From Hypericum androsaemum (Eukaryota; Streptophyta; Magnoliopsida; Malpighiales; Hypericaceae): a stretch of 64,000 nt of DNA. The first letter of the stretch is position 1. Each line of letters begins with the position of its first letter. The position numbers were made by a program, and so were the translations under genes. The stretch lies in the NCBI GenBank assembly GCA_963995505.1, contig OZ023186.1, positions 15,011,570-15,075,569 of the forward strand, written 5' to 3'. The notes below the pieces were generated by a model. That model had not been told where the DNA came from. It worked only from the letters and a program-made list of their open reading frames with translations, and ran no database searches. Shown piece after piece: positions 33,496 through 47,811 of this stretch.

Positions 33496-34842
33496 GGAAA
33501 AGTACACATTAGTACTCTATAGTTTGACATATTTTGCTTTTAGGCTGTATGGTTTAAACTTTCATATTTAGACATTGTAATTTTTTTCGGACACGTCTCA
33601 ATCCCAGGTAACTGCTCGGCCATTTGGCCATCCACGTGGGTTCCACTTCCCTCTAAACGTCGTCGTTCGGCATCCTACGTGGACAATCCTTTGTGTAAGT
33701 CGTAGATGACGTGGCACTTGACAAATTACCAAATTATTCTCAAAATAAATATAATACAATAAAAACAAATGGGTCCGACCAAGAACTACTCTCTCTTCCA
33801 AACACCACCACTCTCTCATATCTATTTTATTCTCTAAAAGATCCTTTTTAATTCCAAACCACCACCACCGCTACTAACTATCCCAAATCAAGAAGGTTCA
33901 AGAGGCCCAAGGAATGGCAAAGGACGGGGAGAATAACCACAGGAACAATAGCCTAGAACCAAATCAACGATATGCCAATGACCATCAAAACTCTAATGTT
34001 GGGGGAACCCCAATCTTCGACATGAAACAGGAAGCAAGAATGCAGAGGGAGAGGATGAACAAGCGAACAACATAACAAACCCGTACATAAACCTAATTAC
34101 AAAATTCAACGCCTTGCCGTCTGAATTCTTGGATCCGGCAGCCGGAAAAAATCCAACATGAGGCATGGACACCACAGGCGGGCCCATTCGGACACCAAAG
34201 ACGACCTCCTCGGCTTCCAATAGACAAAATCAGCTGCGACAGGTTCATGTCCAAGACCACCGCCACTGCAGTCCTCTTCCAGCAGTCCCGAGCCTGGCGT
34301 CGATGTAGTTGATGCCGGGTCTAGGGCGAGGCGGTCTTTGAAGTGTCACGGGATTGGAACGAGATGGGTCATAACAATGCTTGTTGCTTTGGTTTATCGT
34401 CTTGTCAAAGGGATAATATTTTCTGGGTTTGAAGCTTGAAATTGAGGGCATTATCTTGTTTCTTTAATGTTTCTGCAGAAATTGAGGTTATGGTTAGTTG
34501 TTGAAACTTTCTGCATGCTAATTGCTTTCTTGGTTGGTCTTTGTTTCTTATTTTTCACTTTGATGGGTTGAAGGTGCTTCAATGGCGGAAGAAAGAGAGA
34601 AAAAAGTGTTTTTATAATATTATATATTAGTTTGGGACTATTTTGGTAATTTATCATGTGACACATCATCAACAACTTAAAATATGAATCCGTCACGTCG
34701 GACGCCATACAACGTCTTTTTGGGAGATGTGGAACCCGCGTGGATAGCCAAGTGGCAGGGTAGGGCTTAAAAAAGAAATTTTAAACTACACGAACTAAAT
34801 TTGAAATACGTCAAACCACAGATACTAAAATGTACTTTTTCC
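33496..34842. mobile_element. TIR element (family 1), 1.35 kb with interior cargo
   Basis: Left arm GGAAAAGTACACATTAGTAC and right arm (minus strand) GGAAAAAGTACATTTTAGTA; both continue with GTTTGACATATTT-like and GTTTAAA blocks and then a GGCCA/ACGTGG region. Flanked by T-tracts. The interior (33840-34730) has short unmatched ORFs; one at 34220-33993 could be captured host sequence, but no product was recognised. Confidence 0.7.
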
Positions 34843-35290
34843 TATTTTTTAATATAAGTTCATCTTTATTAATAGCAAAGTTAAAAAATTATATGAAAAT
34901 CAACACGTAAAAGAATTTTCAGCTAACCATCATGCGGAAAGCTTATAGAAGCCAAAAGGTACTAGGTCGATCCCTCTATGCTAAGCGCCCCTACTTCGGA
35001 CACGGTAGTTAACCCCATTTCTTGCGAGTCCGGGATAAAATGCGCTGTGAAATCCTTGTAGTAGTCTGCTTGTTCTTTTGGCTATCAGGTTGCTCCTCCT
35101 CTGCAAGTTCCCTCCATTTCTGTCCTGAAAAGAGTGACATTATTTGCATAGCACCATCTTCAACAGACTCCAGGAATTCACACTCGTTAGTAGCCAAATC
35201 CCTTATGAAGCTGACCCCATCCTGAGTAGCACTTTGCTAGCTTAAAAGACTCGTGAGCACAACACTTCCCTGCATATAGTATTTAAGTAT
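34843..35290 (-). other. Unassigned region with a short open frame
   Basis: A minus-strand frame at 35230-35009 (ATNECEFLESVEDGAMQIMS) is fairly hydrophilic and codon-like, but I do not recognise it and it lacks a convincing start. It could be the tail of a gene fragment. Confidence 0.3.
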
Positions 35291-35299
35291 TGAATCAAA

Positions 35300-35920
35300 T
35301 TATCAATTATGTTTTGTCAATGGATTGATGCTTATATATGCAGCTTTTTACCAGAAGTCTTATCACGTGATGAATATCTGCGCATTGTCGTTCCCTACAC
35401 TCACTCCATCGTTGTTTCCGTGAAAACTATATAGACTAACAAACATTTCGAATTATTGAATTATCTTTGAATTGTCATTCGATACAATTACTTCATGCAT
35501 GCCTTTTTATTTATTGTCAATAGATTTTAGTAAAAAAATAAAAAATTATTACATCTCAAGTCTAATCTACTCCTCTGCAATCTGGGCCCCAATTGTAGCA
35601 CCTACCCCAACCAATTCAACAAATTCCAGCAGGTGTAACGTTCCAAGCACATATATTATCAGGACATTCTTCAAAGTCTCTTCCATCATCGTAAACTGTG
35701 CAAATTTGAGTTTCTTTATGGTTGATTTGCTAGGCATCTTTTCACACCCATGAGAATCCACAATGAAACAACGTGATCCCAAAAAAATGAGTGTCGAAAC
35801 CTAAATGAATAAGATGAATTAGGTCCTTGGGGAGTGAGATAATGAGTGTGCAAGTCATCATCCCTAGACATGCAGTTTATTAATTGTATTTTATTGTATT
35901 GATTTTCATTAATCACATTA
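35300..35920 (-). pseudogene. Broken S1/SPH paralogue
   Basis: 35570-35880 aligns with the C-terminal two thirds of the gene at 18210-18686 (CMSRDDDLHTHYLTPQGPNS; then FFWDHVV and, in another frame, GSRCFIVDSHGCEKM). Frameshifts separate the parts, and the signal peptide, start codon and promoter are deleted between the coding match and AATCACATTAATGATACAAC. The downstream flank (35300-35560) also matches 17985-18190. Confidence 0.8.
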
Positions 35921-36914
35921 ATGATACAACTTTTAATTATTAGTTCACTGGTTTATACTTTATAGTAGTATAGTAATGAGTCCGGATTTGGTAAGGACAA
36001 TACTTCTCCCCACCATAAGAAGCAAAGGGATTTTGGATGACAATATAGTAAATAAAATGGCAATCAAAAATAATATTAGAAAATTGGATATTAAATTTAC
36101 CAAGTTACAAATTAGGAATGGGATAGTTATGAAAATATAACCCAAAAAAAACCTAATTCAAAAAAGACTATTTTGATCTCCAAAATCCTAAACGTTGCGT
36201 TAATACAGAAAAATTCAGATCAATTGGCCGCCACTGCTAGAAATCAACAACAAACCTCTTTTTGTTGCAGCTTGAATTTACATTTTTTTAATGATTAACG
36301 TGGTTTTTTGTTATCAATTATGATTTGATAATATTTCACCTTATTATTATTATAATTGAATTGAATATGAATCCTTATATGTACGGAGATGATAAAGCCA
36401 ATACGTTAGGAAGGATTTACCAGAATGGTATAAAATATCAATGGTACTAGTATAATGTAAAAATAATATTGGTACATTATAAGCTTGATATTAATACAAA
36501 ATATGCGGTCATAATTAACATGAATTTTTATATTGCTATTCACAGATATAATAATCACTTCAGTAACCGAGTTAAGGTTAATTAGGAATTGTATCAAATA
36601 CAGAATTTGCCTTTTGAGTCTCCACTCAATCAAATCAATCCAATCTCATATAGTGATACTTGCGTTGATTGTTCGTGAAAACTAAGAAATTGTAGTTGCA
36701 TCCCGAGGAAAGTAATGTGTGAATGACAATTACCTTGTCGCGTGATCCACAAGCTAATTTTTTTTATCAAAATCTTGAATTTTTTATCAAAATTTTAAAA
36801 GAACGAATAAAAGATAGTTTTAGTTCGAAGAGTTGTATGTCTTGATGGTCTGCACTCTCTCAATCCTTATTTATGTTTCCTCCATATTTTTATTAGCAAG
36901 TGTTTCTTATTTTT
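35921..36914. other. S1/SPH flank with an unmatched AT-rich insert
   Basis: 36000-36640 is AT-rich with no counterpart at 18.9 kb. 36645-36900 again matches 18940-19120. No gene seen. Confidence 0.45.
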
Positions 36915-37775
36915 GTTTAGGAAAAAATACTTAGAAGTCTCTAAGATTTGACATAATGTACTAAGAGATTTAGCCCTTAGTATTTTAGTCCCTGAATTTT
37001 AAAAAATCGATATGATCGATTTTTGTTTTAATACAATAGAATTGCCACATGATATTACCAAAATATCCCTCCTCACTAATCTCTACCCAAAAAAATCCGA
37101 CCCACCCACCCAACCTAATTCTAAACCTAAAGAATAAAACTTCTTCCCCGTTAAAATTGCTGTTGATTTAAGAATAGCGAAGAATTTAAACAAATAGACA
37201 CTAACCTTAAGAGGAATGATGGCAGTGATAGGCACGCTTCAAGGATGGGTAAAATAAGGAATTTAATTCACAATTTTCTATAGTTGATGGCTTAATTTGC
37301 CATGGTTGAAAAGCCGAGAGACCAAATTTAAAGTTTAGACTAAGCTTTTAATATTACAATTTTCTCCCTTTTTGTTTATGTTTTCTCGATGATTAAAAAA
37401 TAAATTAGCTGTTTGGAGTAAATAATCGGAAGAGACGAGTCTAAAATGCAGAATGTGAACTTCTTAAAAATATCCATTGCAACCATCCATTGCATTATTA
37501 TTCTTCACCACTACTTAAGAAGCAATATAGGATTCGTGTCTTATTTTTTAGATTATTAGCTATTCCTTAATCAGGACCAATATTTAGATGGGGAGAGAAT
37601 GAGGGGTATATTTAGTAATGTCATGTGTAATTTTACTGCATTTAAAACAAAAATTGGTTCAAAATACTAACCGGTTCGATTTCTCAAAACTTAGGGAACA
37701 AATTACTTAGAATATGTTCGATTTCTCGTAACTTAGAGAACAAATTATTTAGAACCGGACCTCCTAATATATTAT
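36915..37775. mobile_element. Diverged TIR element
   Basis: About 36990-37080 and 37610-37700 are inverted copies (TTTGTTTTAATACAATAGAATT against the complement of AATTTTACTGCATTTAAAACAA; CACATGATATTAC). The outer tips are eroded. Confidence 0.55.
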
Positions 37776-38650
37776 ATGAAAGCATAACCACTTACAAATA
37801 TTTACACTTTCATTTATTGCGATCCATTTTTGCACTTCCGGCAACAAATATTTTATTTCCCTTTCCATAGTGTCTCCCTACAGTTTTCTTTACATTTGTA
37901 TTCTCCATTTGCTTATGTATTTCCTTTTTTTCCCAAATTTACTTTTTCTTTAACTATTTTAATTATCCAAAATCACGTCTAAATAGGAGATTAACTACTT
38001 TTTTTGGCATAAAGGTCAAATAGACCCTTCTATTTATTAGGAGATTACACAAAATTTGGTCTAGACTTAGGCTCAACAGCACAGTTCGGAATACACTGGC
38101 ATGCACGTCATAATGGTAAAATTGTAATATTATAGCTTATATATGATCATCTTGGGACTCGTATGCCCATGTAAAATGATACTAATATACCATGTGACAC
38201 TAGTATGGCCATGTGAAGTAACACGTGTATACCATTTGAAGTAACATCAGAATACCATGACACTAGTACCATAATTAGAAATATAATCGTAATTAATAAT
38301 TTTATTTATTATAGAAAAGTCTTATAATTGGAGGATACATTTTCTTATTAAAGGTTGAGCTATGTGCTGCACTGCAAGCAAAAGAGATTGTGCACGCTTT
38401 ACGGTGGTACAGATTATGGCTTGGGATTGACTCATTAATGAAAAATCAATGAAATCTATTCAGTATAGGAAAGCTTTTCTTATTGAATAAACACATCGTT
38501 AAGAAAATAAACGATGTCTTGGAGACACATTAATGACACGAGCGTTACCAAAAATATAGTCCAGGAAGAAGTTATCGCCTGAATTGCAGGAGACTTTAAC
38601 AGCTGCATCTGCGAAGGTTCCAGCTTCATCGTTCCCTCTCGTTAACGGGA
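37776..38650. other. S1/SPH flank and degenerate minisatellite-like tract
   Basis: 37800-37950 matches 20990-21170, extending the duplicated flank. 38140-38280 has four or five ACTAATATACCATGTGACA-like units, similar in phase to the minisatellite family. Confidence 0.45.
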
Positions 38651-38658
38651 GCGGATTT

Positions 38659-39027
38659 GGTCCTGGAAGGCCAAATCCAACCAGGACCGTACTGGACGAT
38701 TAAATGGGTGATTTAGTTATTATTCAATGGTTAATTTAGTTATGATTCAATGGTCTATTTAGTTATGATTCAATGGTCCGTTTTATCCCATCCCAGATAA
38801 GTCGGGACCATTTCAGTTACCCAGTTACGATTCAATGGTTTACTCAATTACGATTCAATGGTTTACCCAGTTATGATTCAATGGTTTACATAGTTACGAT
38901 TCAATAGTTGTGGACTTTTTTTATTTTGTTCTCCCGTGTTTCTACATTTTTTCAAAAAAGTCCCCGCGTGTCCTTCAATAAAAATTCTCCAGCACTGTGC
39001 TGGAGTGGTCCTCCAAGACCAAATCCG
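38659..39027. mobile_element. TIR element bearing minisatellite (family 3)
   Basis: Ends GGATTTGGTCCTGGAAGG and (reverse complement) GGATTTGGTCTTGGAGGA are inverted repeats. Direct copies of CTCGTTAACGGG lie just outside both ends (about 38639 and 39033) and may be the target duplication. The interior has about eight 21-23 bp units (ATGATTCAATGGTTTACCCAGTT). Confidence 0.7.
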
Positions 39028-39084
39028 GTCCCCTCGTTAACGGGTGGGAAAGGTGACTTAGAACTAATTCTTGGTTCTGCAGTA

Positions 39085-40365
<1,281 letters not shown>

Positions 40366-41773
40366 TCATATTATTTGACTCTATCGCTGTATTTGGTAGA
40401 TTTTTCAGACAGCACTAGAGATACAGGACAAAATGGTAATGGATAGACCTGTTTGTTCTAGCTATCATGTCTTGTGTTTAGCAACTTCAGTACATATTCT
40501 CTAATCTCTATTTAGTCATGTTCTCTGTATCGTACGTGTAACAGTCCAGTCTAAAATTTTGTTAAAAAAAATTATCATTCATAACAACAAAATATAATAT
40601 TCATTAATCCGAGTAAAATTGATCATCGCAATTACATTAAAAATTATTGTAATATAACATGAAATCCTTGTATAAAAAATCAATATCAAAACTAAATCCT
40701 TTAAAAAATTATTCTTACAAATTTGGATAATCGCAGTTACGTTACACAATTTTTTAATATACCATCACATAATTTGACAAATGCGTATATTTTTTTGTAA
40801 AAGTATAAGTAGTATTAAGAATTATTGGTACATTTACAGTGTACAACAAAATCGTGTATTGAATTTTCTTATACGAATGCCTCATTAAAAAACTATCATG
40901 GTAAATATAGATGTATTAATCAAATATCTAAATTAACCATTTTATATCTTTATATGGATTTGAATCCAAAATATAAATTTGAAAATTTTAAATGAGTATA
41001 CAAATATTGAAATCCGAATGAAAAAAATGTATTTGAGACATGAAAATCATATATTAGAGAGAACGATTAGTCTTAATTGGGTTAAACTTGATGAAGAAAT
41101 AAAAAAGAAAAGAGTTTATGGTAATATGGTAAAAATAAATCACAAGAAATTTCTGTCACTGGACGTAATTTTCTGTCCCGTGGAAATAAATGAGACAAGA
41201 AATTGGGAGTGGAATCGGACAAACTTCTAATCTTGTCCCATCCATTTCCTACGCCAAACATAGGCTTGGACATAAATCTTTGTCCAGTCATGTCCAAGTC
41301 ATGGAAACAAATGTAGCCTAGAGTATAGTAAAATCTTGTAAAGTGATCTCCTTTAAAATGATAAATTTTAAAATGATAAAAGTTTCGGTCCCAAGTCGGG
41401 ACTAGAGTGTAAATTTAATAACCTCTTTATCGTAATAGCTAATACTTTTTCAAAAAAATAGAGCTAAAACTCGGTCTCTGTTTTCGTATAAAGTGATATT
41501 TTTTAATCAATACATATATTTTTACGTACTTTAAGAATTCAAAAAATATTTTACGACACAAGTTTGTGCTGGACTTGTTTGCTTGAAAATTTTTACACCA
41601 TCATTCATCTTCTCAGTTGTCTTCAAATAGTCATTGTGATACTCATCTTATTTTAAGATAGTATCTCAGCTAAGTGTAGCATTTGATTAACGTTATAAGC
41701 CAAAATTTTATGTAATTTTAATATAAATAACGTATTTTTTTGGTATTATGTATTTCTTTTTCAAAAATTCAAG
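40366..41773. other. AT-rich intergenic, no gene recognised
   Basis: About 70 percent AT. Only short chance ORFs. No repeat structure noted. Confidence 0.45.
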
Positions 41774-43603
41774 AGAAAATTACTCTCAAGACCCTGGTGT
41801 TTGGTAAAATAGACATTAGGGACCCTATAGTTTGTCTTCTGATTTTGTAGCCCTTCTTATTTTTATTATACTCTTGGTTCCCTCGCTGATATCATAGATC
41901 AATTTTTTCTTATTTTATATTTGAAATGACTATTATACCCTTGCACCGATAAACCAAAACCTCCAGTCATCTTCTCCGATCATTTTTACGATATACACCA
42001 ACTCCGATCATCTTCTCTGGTCATCCTCAAGCGACCACCAAAACCAAATCCAGTTGATTTCTACAAAAAAAATAAATGGCAAATTACTCCCTAGTCTCTG
42101 GTATTTGGTCATCCTCCCCCTCAGATCTCTGGATTTTTGAAAATAATTTTACCGTCCCTCGTGTTTGGTTAAACCTTCCCCTCGGGTCCCTGGCTGATGT
42201 CATCAAATTTTTTTATTTTTGCTCAAGGAAATGACTATTATACCTCTGTGGTCATCTTTCTCAGGCGAACCCAACATTTCGGTCATCTTCTCCGGCGACT
42301 CTCCGGCAAACTCTGGCGAAAAAACCTAGAAATCTGACAACTAAAACCCAGAAATCTAAGCGACCCAATTCAACAATTACTAGACTAAAAAACACTCGGC
42401 AAACAAAATTTGAGGTCATTTTCCAATCGACATTTCCAATTGCAATTTCCAATCGACTACCGTTGACAAACCCATGGTCATCCACGACCATGCCTCCAAA
42501 GGCCGTCCATCCCATAGTCCAAGAAAAAGTCGTACGCCAAAGAGAGAAATGGTACGACACGCAGGAACTCGACGAACGCACCAGACCCCCGCCGTGATGC
42601 ACCAAAAAATGCACCATACCCTAGACCCTGAGTTCTTTTCCAATCCCTAGCGAGTCATCCCCACACGGTGCCGGCAGAGAGAGGGTCGTGAAGTTGAGGG
42701 TTGCGGAGACGTCGGCGGTGATTTAGCTATGAACAGATGGAGCGAGGATTCTGGGGAATGAATTGGGGCTAAAATTAGAGTTTTGATTTAGCCATGAGTG
42801 GTCGCTTGTTATTCTCCGAATTGGGAGTAGAATTAGGGTTTCGAAGGTGGAGCGAGGATGAGCTACGACATTGAGAGCTCCTCCACAGTGGCGACCATCA
42901 GTTACGGATGGTGGCCGGCGATCATCAGTTGCGGGTGGAGGCCGGTGGTCCTTCAAGAGGAAGTCGAGCTTGGAGGCATACTGGGAGGAAAAGTTCGTCG
43001 GGAAGTTGGGTTTGCTTAAGAAAATGACCAGAGGGGTATAAAAAAAAGAGCCTCTGATGACTTGCTTGGGTTTGTTTGCTTGAGAAAAAGTTCGCCGGAA
43101 AGTTGGGACGGCTTCGACGATTTGTTCGCCAGGTCTTAGAGGAGCCCCAGCTCGTGGGGGACGTCATTAATGGTCGGGAGGACTGGAAGGGGGAAGGGGA
43201 TGGGAGCCACCGGACGGAGTCAGAGTAGTTGGGTTGTGCGTGTCGAGGTCGACGACGGAGACGCCCACGACGCTAGCTTCGATTTGGCCACCTCGCCAGC
43301 GGTCGAAAGGAGTGAGTGGGCTTAGGGACGGTTGGATTGGATCTGGAATCGGTCGTGGTTGTTGGAGTCGGTCGTGCCGAGGGTGATTCCGACGAGAGGA
43401 CAATGACGAGAGGAAAGAGATGTAATTTTTCAATTGTTTGAGGGGTATTAAGTCATTTTCTTGATAAAAAATAATCGATGACGTCAGCGAGGGACCCGAT
43501 AGTATAATAAACCTATATTAGAGGGGTTACAAAATCAGAAGACAAACTATAGATTTCCGACGTCTATTTTACCTAACACCAAGATCCTGAGAGTAATTTC
43601 CCC
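41774..43603. mobile_element. TIR element (family 2), 1.8 kb, just upstream of the methyltransferase gene
   Basis: Left arm GAAAATTACTCTCAAGACCC and right arm (minus strand) GGGAAATTACTCTCAGGATC, both followed by TTTGGTAAAATAGAC-like and TATAGTTTGTCTTCTGATTT blocks. A second family 2 start (GGCAAATTACTCCCTAGTCT) at 42077 suggests a nested relative. The GC-richer interior (42260-43430) has several open frames without recognisable domains; captured host DNA is possible. Confidence 0.75.
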
Positions 43604-43667
43604 GACATTCAATCTTAATAATTTTTTGGATTAAAAAATACAAACTTCTTTTATATAATATAACCAC

Positions 43668-43677
43668 TATATATAAA
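43668..43677 (+). promoter_or_regulatory. TATA box of the METTL21-like gene
   Basis: TATATATAAA, about 25-30 bases before a pyrimidine-rich leader start. It lies only 65 bp after the end of the family 2 element. No other promoter element was identified. Confidence 0.5.
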
Positions 43678-44189
43678 GTAGTGGTTTTTTTTTTCTCCCA
43701 TCTCAACTATTTTACCTTGTTGAGGTTTTCGGAGCGGCAACAGCGAATATCTTGCTTCTTTAAAACCCTGCCACTTTCAACTACTTGGAGGGATTCAGAA
43801 AATACTTGCATCCTCTCCAAATCCTCAAGACTCTTCACCTCTATGATCTATCTCTCCAACTTTTTCTGAAACCCCTTTCTCTCTGTACTGCAATTGCTGT
43901 ATGTGTCTTAAGTGAACACTATTTTGGGATTGGGAGTATACCAAATTTCTATATTTTGCTCATCTTCCAAATACCGAGCTAGCCTTTGAGTTGCTTTCCT
44001 TTCTCTGTTTCGTAATTCCAATCTGGGTTCTGTTTAGAATTATCGTCTTTTATGACCCACTTTGTTTAATTGTTATTGGAGGTGCCAAGTACTGATTTTT
44101 TTTTGTCTTGAATAATTGCAGGATCGGTTATCAAGATATTGCCTTTCTATCAATTTTGATTTAGTAGAGAGAGAGAGAGTTGGGTTACA

Positions 44190-47100
44190 ATGGAAGCTGA
44201 GAGGTAGGTAATTGGCATGTCTTTGCATTCAACTTATGGAATTATGTAACTTGATCAAGAACAAGTTGTAGTGCTTACTGTTGAGGTGTTCTTGGTCTTA
44301 GTTTGTTCATGAGGTTCTTCGGGCGAAGATCCGTAGGTGGCTTGCTGTTGTAGTGCTTAAGTATTGGTCAATCATTCGCGCCCAAGTACACTTCTTGTGT
44401 TAATGCTGTAGGATTTTCCGGTATAAGCTTTTAGTATTGGCCATTCAAGGAAGTGACTTTTCTGTGAATTTCAAGTGCTTACTGTTGAGGTGTTCTTGTG
44501 GTTCCCACCCATCCATCTCAGCTTTCTTTCATTGTTCGGATACATTTCTCGTTGATCATGTGTGTTCTTGTTCCTATTTCCATAGGCTGTGATAGCTATG
44601 GTTGTATTTTATCAATGTTGATTGTGAATTTCTTCCTTTTCGGGCAACTGACTTCTCTGGCTGTAATCAATTGTCCCAGTCCAAGATATTTGACCACGCT
44701 TGCATTCAGTAGTTCCTTTTTTCTTTCTATGTCTTGTTGAAATAAAAAGCGGGAGGATGCATTCTTATGTACATGGATTTGTTTGTGCTGCAGGCTGAAT
44801 TCTCCGAGCACCTCGGCCATCTTTCTTGAAGTCATGGGCCATCAGCTTCAGTTCTCTCAGGCATGCAATATTTTCTACTTTCTCCAAACTGAAGTTTTCT
44901 CGTTTCTAGATTTTGAGTTAGCATTGGTTGCTAAATTTTGGAGCATGTAGGTAGAAATTGTATGATTTCTGGACAAAGAGAAGCATAAAGCACCACATGA
45001 AAAGATGATCTGTTTGTACACAATCTGGTGGATTACTGCTCTCAATTTGTGGGATTATCCGTAAATTGGGTGTACAAACTCAATGGACCTTCAATGTTTT
45101 GGTGATAATCAAAATTTGCCATGAATGATGTCGACATTTGCTTCACAAAGTAACTGCATTAATTCTCTTGTATTCATATTATTTTCTGACCTTATTAGTG
45201 ATTGCAAACTTCTGATAAAATGACAGGATCCAAATTCAAAGCACTTGGGGACTACAGTCTGGGATGCGTCGATGGTGTTTGTTAAGTTTCTGGTAAAGAC
45301 TTTGTCTTTTCCATGCTGTGAACAATGATGTAATATTTTTCATACATCGTATTAGTTCTGTGCAGCGGTTATGAACATATTAGCCTGTTTAATGAAGCAT
45401 GTTATGGAGTGTGTGGTTTCGTTTCCCAAGCTTATCCAACATTTGTTTTCAGGAGAAAAACTGTAGGAAGGGAAAGTTTAGTCCATCTAAACTTAAAGGA
45501 AAACGTGCCATTGAGCTTGGAGCGGGTTGTGGAGTTGCTGGATTTGGCAAGTTCCAGTCCTTTCATAATCGATTTATGGAAACATTTGATCGCAGCTGAC
45601 TATGGATCTTATCTTACCTGACATTAAAATAATGCTCATTTCTAAGATAAACTGATTTTCAGGGATGGCGATGCTCGGATGTAATGTAGTTACAACAGAC
45701 CAGAAGGAGGTTTTGCCACTGCTGATGAGAAATGTTGAACGCAATACTTCAAGAATCATGCAGATGGAGCATTGTTCAGGTCTGCTCTTGACAATGAGCC
45801 TCTTCTTTTACTTTTTCCATTACTAGTTCAACGCATATGTGCCCATCAACTGTGCTTCATTCAGTGTCATCAAAACTAGATTCTGGTTCCTCAAATAAGC
45901 GTAGCTCTGTGACCTTGGAAACTAGATTTTGCAATATCTTTCTTGCCAAAAATATGTAAGCTTTTTTGGATGAAAAGTTCTTACACTTGACTCTTGAGTA
46001 TACATTATTGAATGTCGTTCTTTGTTCTACTCGGATGCTACAGTTGGTAGCTGCCTATCACACACTGCAAGAATATGTTCCTTGCAGGTTCCTTTGGGTC
46101 AATCCAGGTTGAAGAATTGGACTGGGGAAATGAGGATCATATACGAGCAGTTGATCCTCCTTTTGACTACATTATTGGGACTGATGTGGTTAGTAGATTA
46201 TCTCTTAGACCCATGGTAGAAAACAATTGATCATCGTGTTGTAACAATATGCAGTATTCTCACTATTTTATTGCCAATGATAATCTTATGCGGAATCTTG
46301 AACCGGGCCTAATCTTGATTTGTAACAATTATGCAGTACTCTCACTGTTTTAAATCCATGAATAGAGATTATGGGCTTCATTTTTCTTTATCAGTCTGAT
46401 ATTATTTAGTGTTTTTATTTCAATCAAGCCAGTAATGTTCTGTTCTTGCATTCAGGTTTACTCGGAGCATCTTCTGGAACCTCTTTTGCAGACAATATCT
46501 GCCTTATCTGGGCCTAAAACTACCATCTTGGTATTATCTCTTTCTCAGATTTCCTCTTTACATTCGGTAATCTAGATTGGGACTTATGGTTTAGTCCTTT
46601 GCTGTTGCTTTCATCCAGGTGGGATATGAAATCCGCTCGACCATTGTTCATGAAAAGATGCTAGACATGTGGAGAAGAAACTTTGAGGTGAAAACTGTTC
46701 CAAAAGCCAAGGTACATTCTTGGTGTTTGGCTTTCCAGTATGGAACTCTTCAATTTCGCATAATGCTTTATCTTTCCGAAAACATAGTTTTCGTCATTCA
46801 CGTGGTCTTTGTCAAAATTGGTCCAACTTGTCTGTACTTTCTTGTTTGATTGATATTAGCACTATTTTTAGTAGCTTTGTGGCCTTCTTTTTCATGCAGA
46901 TGGACAGCAAGTACCACCATCCAAGTATCCAACTTTACATAATGGGCTTGAAATCTCCAGCTAGGAGCTTAGGGAATATAACTCGTGTTCCTTGTCAGCA
47001 AACCGAGGAAATTGTGCGTGGCAACAACTTAGCTCAGGAGGATGAACATGAGGGAAGTAATGATCAAACCATTCATTTGGATGATTGTGGTAGTGACACA

Positions 47101-47220
47101 GCTGATGAAAATGATGAGCTGGTGGTAAAGTTACCACCAAATGGAGAGCTTACTGAGTGGGATGCAAGAAGGCTGGGTTCGATGGCTGCTCGACTTCTCC
47201 GAGATGTCAAGATAACATGA
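44190..47220 (+). CDS. METTL21-like protein methyltransferase (9 coding exons, 315 aa)
   Basis: Exons: 44190-44203, 44794-44860, 45227-45292, 45453-45546, 45663-45779, 46088-46188, 46456-46530, 46619-46711, 46900-47220; 948 nt, in frame throughout. A non-coding leader exon seems to start near 43700, with an acceptor at 44121. The product is a SAM-dependent methyltransferase of family 16: motif I ELGAGCGVAGFG at 70-81, TDQKEVLPLL of motif II, and the diagnostic DVVY at 152-155. Family members methylate lysines of other proteins (HSP70, eEF1A and similar in animals); the plant substrate is not known to me. Introns after exon 2 (GCATGC) and exon 4 (GCAAGT) begin with GC. The acidic C-terminal tail (QEDEHEGSNDQ..) is plant-type. 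Length matches the Arabidopsis homologue as I remember it. Confidence 0.88.
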
Positions 47221-47811
47221 ACTTCATTCTGGTGCTTTTCTTTACCGTCATTTTCCTCGTATGAGCTCGACATGGCTTGTTTCTTCCTTGAACTAAGAAG
47301 CTACATTGCCTTAATTTTTGTAGGTTGGCTGTGCGAAATGAGTACATCCGAACCGAGGTACATGACATTCGGCTAACCATTCCGAAATGAGTGCGAAATG
47401 AATACATGACAGTCAGCGTAAATGCCCTGCACCACAAGTTGCCTCCTGATAAACAGGTCCATGACCAATGCTATCAACGGAAACCTGCCATTAAAGGGCA
47501 GTTAATTCTATCGGATGCAATGGGAAGAGAGTTGCTTGAAGAAACAAGCTTCTCCAAAAGATTTATCGTCGGTTATATTTAAGTTTATTGGATATTATTT
47601 AGAAGTTTATTAAGTTGTCTAAGCTATTTAAGACAAGAATTATCCCTGACTCTGTTGTTAGCTCGTAGTTTATGAGATATGACATGAAATAATGATATTA
47701 TTGTGTGTTTATTCAGGAAACTCTGTTGCTAGCATTCAAGTGTCACAACTTTGGATCTTTTGGTATACAAAAATGTTGCCCAAAATGAGTTGCAACGAGG
47801 TAGAAATTAAA
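47221..47811. other. Convergent intergenic region
   Basis: Shared 3' flank between the methyltransferase (plus) and fucosidase (minus) genes. A short direct repeat with GCGAAATGA(A/G)TACAT occurs twice at 47334-47406. Poly(A) signals cannot be fixed by eye. Confidence 0.5.

Noticed and set aside
42261..43433. Several ORFs of 75-118 codons
   Set aside because: Overlapping on one strand within a TIR element with no domains; possibly captured fragments but not supportable as genes.
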